Shown here piece by piece: positions 34,443-41,872 of a stretch of 64,000 nt of DNA; position 1 is the first letter of the stretch; each line of letters starts with the position of its first letter. The notes beneath the pieces are model-generated. The model did no database searches. It was not told where the DNA came from and saw nothing but the letters and a program-made list of their open reading frames with translations. Source of the DNA: Ferruginibacter sp. (lineage in GTDB: Bacteria; Bacteroidota; Bacteroidia; Chitinophagales; Chitinophagaceae); the NCBI GenBank assembly GCA_014379905.1, contig JACMKX010000005.1, forward strand, positions 26,182-90,181. Reading direction: 5' to 3'. The position numbers were made by a program, and so were the translations under genes.

Positions 34443-35135
34443 ATGTCAGAAAGAATATTAAGCATCGATATCGGTGGTTCAAAAATAAAGGGGAGCGTTT
34501 TAAGTACAGAAGGAGAAATGCTGCAGGATTATATGAAATTGCCTACGCCGGCCCCTGCCAATCCTGAAAATGTAATAAAAACAATGCAGGAACTGGCAAA
34601 CAATTTTACCTTCGATAAAATTGCATCCGGCTTTCCGGGTTATGTAAGGGATGGCATTGTTCATACTGCACCTAATCTGGGTACAAAAGAGTGGGCGGGT
34701 ATTAACCTTGCTCAACAATTGACGGATATTTTTCAAAAACCTGCCAGGGTAATTAATGATGCAGATATGCTGGGGCTGGGGGTTGTAGCTGGTAAAGGGC
34801 TGGAATTAATGGTTACACTGGGTACCGGTTTTGGTACCGCTTTATTTCTTGAGGGAAAATTATTGCCCCACCTCGAAATTGCGCATCATCCCATTAAAAG
34901 GGAACTTACCTACGATCAGTATATTGGAGATGCTGCCCTGCAGGATAAAGGAAAAGAAAAATGGAGCACGAGAGTAAGATTTTGTTTCGATGTTTTGAAA
35001 ACCGTATTTAACTACGATAAATTATACATTGGCGGTGGAAACAGCCGGTATCTAAAATTTGAACTGGAAGAAAACATGGTAATCGTTACCAACCTGCAGG
35101 GAATTGATGGAGGTGCCAAACTGTGGAAACAGTAA
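34443..35135 (+). CDS. ROK-family sugar kinase (polyphosphate-glucokinase-like)
   Basis: 230 residues. Phosphate-binding loop SIDIGGSKIKGSVL, GFPGYVRDGIVH, sugar-binding NDADMLGLGV (catalytic Asp) and LGTGFGTALFLEGKLLPHLEIAHHP. The protein is short for ROK kinases (usually ~290-320) but similar to the small polyphosphate/ATP-glucokinase group. The Cys-rich zinc motif of repressor-type ROK proteins and any DNA-binding domain are absent. Divergently arranged with the glycosidase gene and 32 bp before tgt. Confidence 0.8.
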   Translation: MSERILSIDIGGSKIKGSVLSTEGEMLQDYMKLPTPAPANPENVIKTMQELANNFTFDKIASGFPGYVRDGIVHTAPNLGTKEWAGINLAQQLTDIFQKPARVINDADMLGLGVVAGKGLELMVTLGTGFGTALFLEGKLLPHLEIAHHPIKRELTYDQYIGDAALQDKGKEKWSTRVRFCFDVLKTVFNYDKLYIGGGNSRYLKFELEENMVIVTNLQGIDGGAKLWKQ

Positions 35136-35143
35136 ATTCCGTT

Positions 35144-35151
35144 TACCTTTG
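35144..35151 (+). promoter_or_regulatory. -7 promoter element of tgt
   Basis: TACCTTTG matches TAnnTTTG and ends 16 nt before the tgt ATG, predicting a leader near 13 nt. It lies in the short gap after the ROK gene. Confidence 0.45.
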
Positions 35152-35167
35152 CCCACTTATTTAAACC

Positions 35168-36307
35168 ATGGCAGCACTCGATTTTATTTTAGAAACAACA
35201 GATACAAATTCCAAAGCCAGGACAGGGTTGATAACTACCGATCATGGTCAGATAGAAACACCCATTTTTATGCCGGTAGGTACAGTGGGTAGTGTAAAAG
35301 CGGTTAGCCAGCAGCAATTAGTGGCAGATGTGAGGGCAGAAATTATTTTAGGAAACACCTATCATCTTTACCTGCGACCGGGACTGGAAGTGTTGGAAGA
35401 AGCAGGTGGCCTTCATAAATTCAATGGCTGGCAAAAACCTATTTTGACCGACAGCGGTGGTTTCCAGGTTTTTTCGTTGGCAGGGCAGAGAAAAATAAAA
35501 GAAGAAGGGGTAATTTTTCAATCGCACATTGATGGCAGCCGGCATTTGTTCAGCCCCGAAAGGGTAATGGACATACAACGCATCATTGGTGGCGATATCA
35601 TTATGGCTTTTGACGAATGCCCCCCTGGTGGCAGCGAATATGGCTATGCCAAAACATCGATGGAACTCACGCATCGCTGGCTGGACAGGTGTTTCCATCA
35701 ATTTACCCATACGCCGGATAAGTATGACTACACGCAGAATTTATTTCCTATTGTGCAGGGCGGTGTACATTATGACCTTAGAAAGGCTTCCTGCGAATAC
35801 ATGAGCGCCAAAAATGCAACGGGCAATGCTATCGGCGGGTTGAGTGTGGGGGAACCCATTGAAAAAATGTACGAGATCTGCCACCTGTGCTGCGATCATC
35901 TGCCTGCCAACAAGCCGCGTTATTTAATGGGCGTAGGTACGCCGTGGAATATTTTAGAATGCATTGGGATGGGGATCGATATGTTTGATTGCGTAATGCC
36001 TACCCGCAATGGCCGCAATGCCATGTTGTTTACCAGCAATGGTATTATTAATATTGATAATAAAAAATGGGAGAAAGATTTTTCCCCATTAGATGAGGGC
36101 ATTGATTGCGAAATAAGCCATTATTACAGTAAATCATATCTCCGCCACCTTATGAAAAGCAAAGAATACCTGGGGCTTACTATTGCCAGTATTCATAACC
36201 TGGCCTTTTACTTATGGCTGGTTAAGGCAGCACGTAAACATATTCAGCAGGGTGATTTCAGTAGCTGGAAAGCGGAAATGGTAATAAGATTGCAACAAAA
36301 ATTATAG
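35168..36307 (+). CDS. tgt: Queuine tRNA-ribosyltransferase
   Basis: Exchanges guanine-34 of tRNAs Asp, Asn, His and Tyr for a queuosine precursor. 379 residues: GNTYHLYLRPG, LTDSGGFQVFSL (catalytic/binding Asp), DIIMAFDECPPG, GLSVGEP and GVGTPWNILECIGMGIDMFDCVMPTRNGRN with the nucleophilic Asp. The zinc site normally C-x-C-x2-C...H is degenerate: the block reads GIDCEISHYYSK, keeping one Cys and the later His (IHNL). I recall this loss as common in Bacteroidetes tgt. tRNA-Asp, one substrate, is encoded in the same window. Confidence 0.95.
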   Translation: MAALDFILETTDTNSKARTGLITTDHGQIETPIFMPVGTVGSVKAVSQQQLVADVRAEIILGNTYHLYLRPGLEVLEEAGGLHKFNGWQKPILTDSGGFQVFSLAGQRKIKEEGVIFQSHIDGSRHLFSPERVMDIQRIIGGDIIMAFDECPPGGSEYGYAKTSMELTHRWLDRCFHQFTHTPDKYDYTQNLFPIVQGGVHYDLRKASCEYMSAKNATGNAIGGLSVGEPIEKMYEICHLCCDHLPANKPRYLMGVGTPWNILECIGMGIDMFDCVMPTRNGRNAMLFTSNGIINIDNKKWEKDFSPLDEGIDCEISHYYSKSYLRHLMKSKEYLGLTIASIHNLAFYLWLVKAARKHIQQGDFSSWKAEMVIRLQQKL

Positions 36308-36396
36308 GGAAAAATACAGATCGTACAATATATGAGGCGCTAAATTGTTTTAAATTGTGGCTTATCTTTATCAAACTGACCAACCACTTACGTAAT

Positions 36397-37107
36397 ATGA
36401 AAAAGATCGTAATTATTTTATTGACGGGTATTATGGCCCAGCTAAACATTTGTGCTCAAACCAGCACTGTGCAAAATGCCGCCATTCCTAAGGATGCGCC
36501 TATTAATGTATCTGTAATGGATTTCAAGAACAATTTTTTATCCCAGGAGATCATCGTTTTCCGCAGCAGGTTAAACGGAAGGGAATACCAGGGTATTTCC
36601 GGCGCAGATGGAAAATTTGCTACCCGCCTGCCGGCAGGGGATACTTACGAGATATTTATCCTGGGATTTAAGGATTCTACCAGTTATAATTTCTTTGAAA
36701 TACCTGCAACACAAGGTAATGCCTACTATAAAGATCCTTTTAAAGTTGACATACAATTTCAGCCTTCCAAAACATTCATACTGGAAAATGTTAATTACGA
36801 AACCGGTAAAGCACTGCTTGATGAAGAATCTTTCCCGGTACTGGATGAACTGGTAGCTTATTTAAACAGGAAAGATGACCAACGCATTGAAATAGGCGGT
36901 CATACAGATAATGTGGGAACTGCTGTTAATAACCAGAAACTTTCTATGGAAAGAGCCGTAACAGTAATGCAATATCTTATTTCTAAAGGAATTAGCCCAA
37001 CCAGGCTGGAAGCCAAGGGCTATGGATTATCTATGCCTATTGAAAGCAATAAAACGGAAGAGGGAAGGGCCCAGAACAGGAGGACAGAAGTGAAGATATT
37101 GGACTAG
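36397..37107 (+). CDS. OmpA-family C-terminal domain protein
   Basis: 236 residues starting at the ATG giving MKKIVIILLTGIMAQLNICAQ, a signal peptide. The N-terminal half (30-130) is an immunoglobulin/carboxypeptidase-regulatory-like beta domain; the C-terminal half (about 140-236) is an OmpA peptidoglycan-binding domain with NVNYETGKALLDEESFPVLDELVAYL, IEIGGHTDNVGT and LEAKGYG...NRRTEVKI. It probably links periplasmic or outer-membrane surfaces to peptidoglycan. Terminator follows. Confidence 0.9.
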   Translation: MKKIVIILLTGIMAQLNICAQTSTVQNAAIPKDAPINVSVMDFKNNFLSQEIIVFRSRLNGREYQGISGADGKFATRLPAGDTYEIFILGFKDSTSYNFFEIPATQGNAYYKDPFKVDIQFQPSKTFILENVNYETGKALLDEESFPVLDELVAYLNRKDDQRIEIGGHTDNVGTAVNNQKLSMERAVTVMQYLISKGISPTRLEAKGYGLSMPIESNKTEEGRAQNRRTEVKILD

Positions 37108-37126
37108 AAATAAAATTCTACATCAT

Positions 37127-37158
37127 AAGGCTGTCTTTTAAGTAAGGCAGCCTTTTTT
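37127..37158 (+). terminator. Intrinsic terminator after the OmpA-family gene
   Basis: Eleven-bp stem AAGGCTGTCTT / AAGGCAGCCTT (one G-U pair), 6-nt loop, followed by TTTT. Confidence 0.85.
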
Positions 37159-37465
37159 ATGCTGTCAACACCCCATTTCTATCTTAAGTATCCGTTTCCT
37201 GGTAAAATCGCCTTGTTTTCCCTATACTTTCTCGTGCCTTGTTCGACAGCTACCGAACAAATCCCGAAGAAAATAAGAAAGAGGCTCGAACAATCCGCGG
37301 ACAACTCTTTTATTTACACTCAGCCAAAATGTGTGTACTTTTTTTTAAAGAATTCAAAAAAGTACACACATTCATTTAATGGAAACTTATCCTACTTTTT
37401 TCCGGCAGTTTTCAAATTCTGATTATATATAAGATATTGATAATGATTTTATTAAACTGCAAAAT
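37159..37465. other. Gene-free interval with inverted repeats
   Basis: No supported gene: an 87-codon frame starting at the first ATG has no recognisable domain and ends in low-complexity Lys/Phe. The interval holds a perfect 15-bp inverted repeat TGTGTGTACTTTTTT (37330-37344) / AAAAAAGTACACACA (37356-37370) with 11-nt spacer, and TTGTTCG (37239) / CGAACAA (37253) with a further CGAACAA near 37287. Could be operator sites, a hairpin RNA or repeat debris. Confidence 0.5.
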
Positions 37466-37500
37466 AAAAGGGCTGAGGTTTTCCTCAGCCCTTTTATTTT
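37466..37500. terminator. Bidirectional terminator before the lipoprotein gene
   Basis: Thirteen-bp perfect stem AAAAGGGCTGAGG / CCTCAGCCCTTTT around TTTT, followed by ATTTT. Confidence 0.85.
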
Positions 37501-37514
37501 AATATTCCAAGCGG

Positions 37515-38195
37515 TTAAAGTAAAGTGGCCGATTGTAATGTAGTTGTTTCATTTGTTGAGTCACGTGTTCCCATTACATCAAAAGTAATTTTTGTACTTG
37601 CTTCTATCAAACCAACTTTTGGTGCATAATATTGGTTTATATCAGTTGTAAAAGTCACGATCCCGGGAGGAAGGCCGGCAATGCTAATGTCAGTTTTCAC
37701 ACGTATTACGTTCGTGTAGTTAACGCCGTTTACCGTTTTAGTCATCCCTTTTTCGATGATCTTGTTAATAACATTAGCAGTTACAGGAAACCCGCCTGCA
37801 TCTAAAGAATACGGCTGGGTCCAGCTGGCATTGACAGCAGCACCTGCTTTCAGGTATAAATTCTCTTCAGTTGAACCTCCTAATTCATCCGGCAATGCCT
37901 GGAAAATGAAATAATCATTGCCTACTTTTCCGTTGTACTCACTCTCGCCCGAATTGCTATTTGAGTAAACATGATAGGTTTTTCCATTAATAGTAGTGTC
38001 TTTATTGGTTGAGGTCCGGGTATAATCTTCCGGAGTTCCGGGTGTGTTGTTGTCTACAGTGCGGTAGTTCCAGCTACTACCCGCAGTGGTATGCAGGTAA
38101 GTTTCGGAGGGTGTTGTTGCTCCTTCATCCCCATCTTTACTGCAGGAAACAAATAATGAACTTAGCAGAACAACTCCAAAAAAGATCTTTTTCAT
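37515..38195 (-). CDS. Lipoprotein of unknown function
   Basis: 226 residues. Signal MKKIFFGVVLLSSLFVSC with Cys18 the lipidation site. The mature part is Thr/Ser/Asn-rich, with several TxT repeats and a probable beta-sandwich shape (GSSWNYRTVDN, GTPEDYTRTSTNKDTTINGKTYHVYSN, YAPKVGLIEASTKITFDVMGTR). I recognise no domain. Such lipoproteins are common in Chitinophagaceae. It sits alone between two terminators and the infA promoter; surface display is possible but not shown. Confidence 0.75.
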   Translation of the reverse strand: MKKIFFGVVLLSSLFVSCSKDGDEGATTPSETYLHTTAGSSWNYRTVDNNTPGTPEDYTRTSTNKDTTINGKTYHVYSNSNSGESEYNGKVGNDYFIFQALPDELGGSTEENLYLKAGAAVNASWTQPYSLDAGGFPVTANVINKIIEKGMTKTVNGVNYTNVIRVKTDISIAGLPPGIVTFTTDINQYYAPKVGLIEASTKITFDVMGTRDSTNETTTLQSATLL

Positions 38196-38290
38196 AATAT
38201 TCGTAGTTTTAAAGGTTTAAGTTAGCCTCGGTGGCAAATTTAATGCCTATTTTGTAGTTAAAAGCGTCTTATTTCGTAATAATAGTATTT

Positions 38291-38325
38291 TTTGTTTAAA
38301 AATTAAATATTTACTCCTATCTTTG
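38291..38325 (+). promoter_or_regulatory. Promoter of the infA-rpmJ-rpsM operon
   Basis: TTTG (38291-38294) and TATCTTTG (38318-38325) with a 23-nt spacer, slightly longer than the usual 19-21 nt. The infA ATG begins only 13 nt after the -7 box, giving a predicted leader near 10 nt. Confidence 0.6.
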
Positions 38326-38338
38326 CGCTCCCAAATTT

Positions 38339-38557
38339 ATGGCTAAACAGGCACTAATTAAACAAGACGGAGTAATAATTGAAGCGTTGAGCAATGCTAT
38401 GTTCAAAGTTAAATTGGAGAACGGGCACGAAATTCTCGCTACAATTTCCGGAAAAATGAGGATGCATTACATCCGTATTTTACCTGGCGATAAAGTGGGC
38501 GTAGAGATGAGCCCTTACGATTTAACCAGGGGCAGGATCATTTTCCGTTATAAATAA
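38339..38557 (+). CDS. infA: Translation initiation factor IF-1
   Basis: 72 residues, an OB-fold that binds the A site of the 30S subunit. [72 protein letters not shown] matches the family throughout. It is the first gene of this alpha-operon segment, since the gene upstream runs in the opposite direction. The secY/map genes usually before infA are absent from the window. Confidence 0.97.
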   Translation: MAKQALIKQDGVIIEALSNAMFKVKLENGHEILATISGKMRMHYIRILPGDKVGVEMSPYDLTRGRIIFRYK

Positions 38558-38617
38558 CAACAACAGCTGTTAGCTTATTTGCTAATGGCTATTCGCTAAA
38601 GAATAAAAACTAAAAAG

Positions 38618-38734
38618 ATGAAGGTTAGAGCTTCAATTAAAAAACGCAGCGCAGACTGTAAGATCGTAAGAAGGAAAGGTCGCCTGTACGTTATTAACAA
38701 AAAGAATCCTCGTTTTAAGCAAAAACAGGGATAA
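38618..38734 (+). CDS. rpmJ: Ribosomal protein bL36, zinc-free form
   Basis: 38-residue 50S protein ([38 protein letters not shown]). Of the four zinc ligands in the C+ form (Cys11, Cys14, Cys27, His33) only Cys14 remains; the others are Ser, Asn and Phe, so this is a C- paralogue, the form usual in Bacteroidetes. Found by eye between infA and rpsM, 60 bp after infA. Confidence 0.95.
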   Translation: MKVRASIKKRSADCKIVRRKGRLYVINKKNPRFKQKQG

Positions 38735-38812
38735 TTTCTGATTGCTGATTTGTGATTGCTGATTTTCACAAATCGAGGCTGCAAATCATAAATCATAAAT
38801 CAAAAATCTTAA
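38735..38812. repeat. Dispersed intergenic inverted repeat, family B (copy 1)
   Basis: Left side reads GATTGCTGATTTGTGATTGC, right side AAATCATAAATCATAAATC: repeated words around GATT/AATC in opposite orientation. Occupies most of the rpmJ-rpsM gap. Confidence 0.6.
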
Positions 38813-38821
38813 ATAAAAAAT

Positions 38822-39202
38822 ATGGCTCGTATTGCCGGTATAGATTTACCAAAAAATAAAAGAGGCGAAATCGGTCTTACCTACATTTATGGTATTGGTC
38901 GTTCAACTGCTGTTTACATTCTTGAAAAAGCAGGTATTGATACCAACAAAAAAGTAAACCAGTGGAATGATGATGAGCAAACTGCCATCCGTAATATCAT
39001 TAACAGTGAGTTTAAAACGGAAGGTGCATTGCGTAGTGAAACACAAATGAATATCAAACGTTTGTTGGATATTGCTTGTTACCGTGGTTTACGTCATCGT
39101 AAAGGTTTACCGTTACGTGGTCAGCGTACCCGTACCAACAGCCGTACAAGAAAAGGTAAACGTAAAACCGTTGCCGGCAAAAAGAAAGTTGCCAAGAAAT
39201 AA
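38822..39202 (+). CDS. rpsM: Ribosomal protein uS13
   Basis: 126-residue 30S head protein contacting tRNA and the inter-subunit bridge. [67 protein letters not shown] is fully conserved; a short Lys-rich tail ([12 protein letters not shown]) ends it. 191 bp of non-coding sequence separates it from rpsK. Confidence 0.97.
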   Translation: MARIAGIDLPKNKRGEIGLTYIYGIGRSTAVYILEKAGIDTNKKVNQWNDDEQTAIRNIINSEFKTEGALRSETQMNIKRLLDIACYRGLRHRKGLPLRGQRTRTNSRTRKGKRKTVAGKKKVAKK

Positions 39203-39280
39203 TTGATAGTTTCGGATTACGAATTGTGAGTTGCGAACAGTTTATACTGCTCAATTTTCATCATTCGTAATTCGTCATTT
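39203..39280. repeat. Dispersed intergenic inverted repeat, family C
   Basis: Left part TTCGGATTACGAATTGTGAG, right part CATCATTCGTAATTCGTC: approximate reverse complements (ACGAATT / AATTCGT core). Lies in the rpsM-rpsK gap. Confidence 0.55.
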
Positions 39281-39344
39281 ATATCGGCTCGTATATTTAT
39301 GAATCAGCGCCGGATAGCAGGAGTCGGCAGGAGGGTTGGTTCAC

Positions 39345-39371
39345 TCCCGATGAAATCGGGATATATTTTTT
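39345..39371 (+). terminator. Terminator-like hairpin inside the ribosomal operon, before rpsK
   Basis: Stem TCCCGAT / ATCGGGA with a GAA loop followed by TATATTTTTT. As rpsK is in the same operon, this is either an internal terminator with readthrough or an attenuator. Preceded by a G-rich stretch (GCGCCGGATAGCAGGAGTCG). Confidence 0.6.
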
Positions 39372-39393
39372 AAGATCACCTATTTTACACATT

Positions 39394-39798
39394 ATGGCAA
39401 AGGCTCAAGGCAAAAGCGGTAAAGCTTCCGCAAAAAAAAGAGTAGTAAAAGTTGATAGCTACGGAGATGCACACATTGTTGCAAGTTTCAACAACATCAT
39501 TATCAGTTTGACCAACAAAACAGGCCAGGTTATCTCCTGGTCAAGTGCTGGTAAAATGGGCTTTAAAGGAAGTAAGAAAAACACTCCTTATGCTGCACAG
39601 ATGGCTGCTGCAGATGCGGCTAAAGTAGCACTGGACGCAGGTTTAAAAAGAGTAGATGTTTTCGTAAAAGGACCAGGTAGCGGCCGTGAAGGTGCTATTC
39701 GTTCTTTAAGCCAGAATGGTATCGAAATATCTTCTATTAAAGATGTAACGCCATTGCCACACAATGGTTGTCGTCCTCCAAAGAAAAGAAGGGTATAG
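39394..39798 (+). CDS. rpsK: Ribosomal protein uS11
   Basis: 134-residue 30S platform protein. [49 protein letters not shown] and [18 protein letters not shown] are the conserved blocks. Preceded by the hairpin described separately; A/T-rich leader. Confidence 0.97.
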   Translation: MAKAQGKSGKASAKKRVVKVDSYGDAHIVASFNNIIISLTNKTGQVISWSSAGKMGFKGSKKNTPYAAQMAAADAAKVALDAGLKRVDVFVKGPGSGREGAIRSLSQNGIEISSIKDVTPLPHNGCRPPKKRRV

Positions 39799-39919
39799 TA
39801 AGATTGATGATTGTTGATTTAAGATTGCTGATTTCTTTCAAATCGAAACCTTGTACTAAAAATTTGAAAGATCCACCGATTCAAATAAAATCAAAAATCA
39901 TAAATCCGAAATCATAAAT
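39799..39919. repeat. Dispersed intergenic inverted repeat, family B (copy 2)
   Basis: Left GATTGATGATTGTTGATTTA with GATTGCTGATTT; right TCAAAAATCATAAATCCGAA with ATCATAAAT: same words as copy 1 near 38735, inverted. Fills the first part of the rpsK-rpsD gap. Confidence 0.6.
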
Positions 39920-39930
39920 AATTTTTAACG

Positions 39931-39985
39931 GGTGTATCATTCATTTTAAAAGGTCTTTATAATGGTACACCGTCACTAAAAGACC
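39931..39985 (+). promoter_or_regulatory. Possible H-type pseudoknot in the rpsD leader
   Basis: Stem 1: GGTGTATCATT (39931-39941) pairs with AATGGTACACC (39961-39971), 11 bp with one G-U. Its 19-nt loop contains GGTCTTT (39952-39958), which pairs with AAAGACC (39979-39985) downstream, giving pseudoknot topology. The rpsD ATG is at 39998. S4 is known to autoregulate through a pseudoknot in the E. coli alpha operon, so this is a candidate S4 binding site. Confidence 0.55.
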
Positions 39986-39997
39986 AACAATACAATT

Positions 39998-40603
39998 ATG
40001 GCACGTTATACAGGCCCCAAAACAAAGATTTCCAGGAGGTTCGGCGAACCTATCATGGGTAACGGTAAATGGTTAACTAAGAACAGTAACCCTCCCGGTA
40101 TGCATGGCGACAAAAAAAAGCGTAAAACTTTAGGTGAATATGCTTTGCAGCTGAAAGAAAAACAAAAAGCAAAATACACTTATGGTTTGCTGGAAAAACA
40201 ATTCCGTAAAACATTTGAAGAGGCTAACCGCCGTAAAGGTGTAACTGGTGAAAACCTGATCAAATTACTGGAAGCACGTTTAGACAATACAGTTTACCGC
40301 ATGGGTATTTCTATTAGTCGCCAGGGTGCACGCCAGTTGGTTAGCCACAAGCATATTACCGTAAATGGTGAGGTTTTAAACATACCTTCTTATAGCTGCA
40401 AACCAGGTGATGTAATTGGTTTGAAAAACAAAAGTGCTGCCAACACTGCTATCACTGGTAACCTTCGTGGTAAAAACCCTAAGTTTAGCTGGGTTGACTG
40501 GAGCGAAGGTGAATTAAAAGGTACATTCATTACCTATCCTGAAAGGGAAAGTGTTCCGGAAAATATTAAGGAGCAACTGATAGTGGAATTGTACTCTAAA
40601 TAA
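39998..40603 (+). CDS. rpsD: Ribosomal protein uS4
   Basis: 201-residue primary 16S rRNA-binding protein and, in other bacteria, translational repressor of its operon. [19 protein letters not shown], the S4 RNA-binding domain [31 protein letters not shown], and the C-terminal block ending [15 protein letters not shown] are complete. No zinc cysteines of the C+ form. Preceded by the possible pseudoknot leader. Confidence 0.97.
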   Translation: MARYTGPKTKISRRFGEPIMGNGKWLTKNSNPPGMHGDKKKRKTLGEYALQLKEKQKAKYTYGLLEKQFRKTFEEANRRKGVTGENLIKLLEARLDNTVYRMGISISRQGARQLVSHKHITVNGEVLNIPSYSCKPGDVIGLKNKSAANTAITGNLRGKNPKFSWVDWSEGELKGTFITYPERESVPENIKEQLIVELYSK

Positions 40604-40721
40604 GAGTTGACAGACAACCGGCTACAGACAACGGACCACCGGAGTTTATGAAGGTTGAGATATCTGCTGATTAGGTAACATTGAAGTATCACAAATTTTA
40701 AATTAAAATCAACAAATAAAA
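40604..40721. other. rpsD-rpoA gap with short direct repeat
   Basis: ACAGACAACCGG and ACAGACAACGG occur about 15 nt apart just after the rpsD stop, followed by AT-rich sequence up to rpoA. It looks like another phrase-type repeat. No gene. Confidence 0.4.
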
Positions 40722-41717
40722 ATGGCCATTTTTAATTTTGTTAAACCCGATAAAATTGTTCTTCAGAAAGCAACAGACTTTGAAGCTCAATTTGAATTTC
40801 GTCCCCTGGAACCAGGATATGGTGTAACAATTGGTAACGCCCTTCGCAGGGTATTGCTTAATTCACTGGAAGGGTATGCTATTATCGGAATCAATATAGC
40901 TGGTGCTGACCATGAGTTTGCAACTATCAAAGGTGTTACAGAAGATGTAACAGAGATCATCCTTAATCTAAAACAGGTTCGTTTTAAAGCAAAGGTTGAC
41001 CATGATGTAAACACTGAAAAAGTTACGCTTTCTATAAAAAACAAAACAGAATTCACTGCCGGCATGATTGGCGAAGCTTCTCCTGCTTTTGAAGTGATGA
41101 ATCCTGAATTGCTGATCTGCACACTGGATAACAGTGCTAAACTGGATATTGAGATCACCATCGGTAAAGGCCGTGGTTATGTTCCTGCAGAAGAGCATAA
41201 AGAAAAAAGTTCACACTTTGGATATGTTCCTGTAGATGCTATTTATACCCCAATCAAAAATGTAAAATACACTATTGAAAATACAAGGGTGGAGCAACGT
41301 ACAGATTTTGAAAAACTGGTAATGGATGTTGTTACCGATGGTACCATTCATCCTGAAGAAGCGGTTAAACAGGCCAGCCGTATTTTGATCCAGCATTTGA
41401 TGATCATCACTGATGAAAACATCACTTTCGATACCAAAGAAGATAAAAAAGAAGACCTGGTTGACGAACAAACTTTACAGCTTCGTAAAATGCTGAAAAC
41501 TCCATTGGAAGATCTTGATCTTTCTGTAAGAGCTTTCAATTGCTTAAAAGCTGCTAAAATCAACTCCCTCAGCGAACTGGTACAGTACGAGCAGGAAGAC
41601 CTGATGAAGTTCAGAAACTTCGGCCAAAAATCATTGAGCGAAATTGACCAGGTATTACATGAAAGAGGCCTTAGCTTTGGAATGGACCTGAGTAAGTTGA
41701 AACTCGACGACGAATAA
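40722..41717 (+). CDS. rpoA: RNA polymerase alpha subunit
   Basis: 331 residues. The N-terminal assembly domain (1-~230) has PLEPGYGVTIGNALRRVLLNSLEGYAI and VDAIYTPIKNVKYTIENTRVEQRTDFEKL; the C-terminal domain (~255-315) binds UP elements and activators, with LKAAKINSLSELVQYEQEDLMKFRNFGQKSLSEID. Complete and normal length. A family A repeat separates it from rplQ. Confidence 0.97.
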   Translation: MAIFNFVKPDKIVLQKATDFEAQFEFRPLEPGYGVTIGNALRRVLLNSLEGYAIIGINIAGADHEFATIKGVTEDVTEIILNLKQVRFKAKVDHDVNTEKVTLSIKNKTEFTAGMIGEASPAFEVMNPELLICTLDNSAKLDIEITIGKGRGYVPAEEHKEKSSHFGYVPVDAIYTPIKNVKYTIENTRVEQRTDFEKLVMDVVTDGTIHPEEAVKQASRILIQHLMIITDENITFDTKEDKKEDLVDEQTLQLRKMLKTPLEDLDLSVRAFNCLKAAKINSLSELVQYEQEDLMKFRNFGQKSLSEIDQVLHERGLSFGMDLSKLKLDDE

Positions 41718-41718
41718 T

Positions 41719-41816
41719 CACTTAGCCAATTTGATAATTAGACAAGGTGATAATGAAAGCACTCACGGGTTGATTGAATTATCACATTACCAAATTATCG
41801 AATTATCACATTTACG
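41719..41816. repeat. Dispersed intergenic inverted repeat, family A (copy 3)
   Basis: Left CCAATTTGATAATTAGACAA, right GAATTATCACATTACCAAAT continuing TATCGAATTATCAC: reverse-complementary words (TGATAATT / AATTATCA). Fills the rpoA-rplQ gap. Confidence 0.65.
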
Positions 41817-41825
41817 AAATAAGTA

Positions 41826-41852
41826 CCTCACAAATCCTGACACGGTGTGAGG
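41826..41852 (+). promoter_or_regulatory. Hairpin in the rplQ leader
   Basis: CCTCACA / TGTGAGG, 7 bp, 13-nt loop, ending 20 nt before the rplQ ATG. No run of T after it, so not a terminator. May be a regulatory or processing element. Confidence 0.35.
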
Positions 41853-41872
41853 GAATTTAAACAACAAACGTC

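Noticed and set aside
37159..37422. 87-codon open frame after the OmpA-family terminator
   Set aside because: No domain, biased low-complexity end, starts inside the terminator region and overlaps inverted repeats; treated as non-coding.
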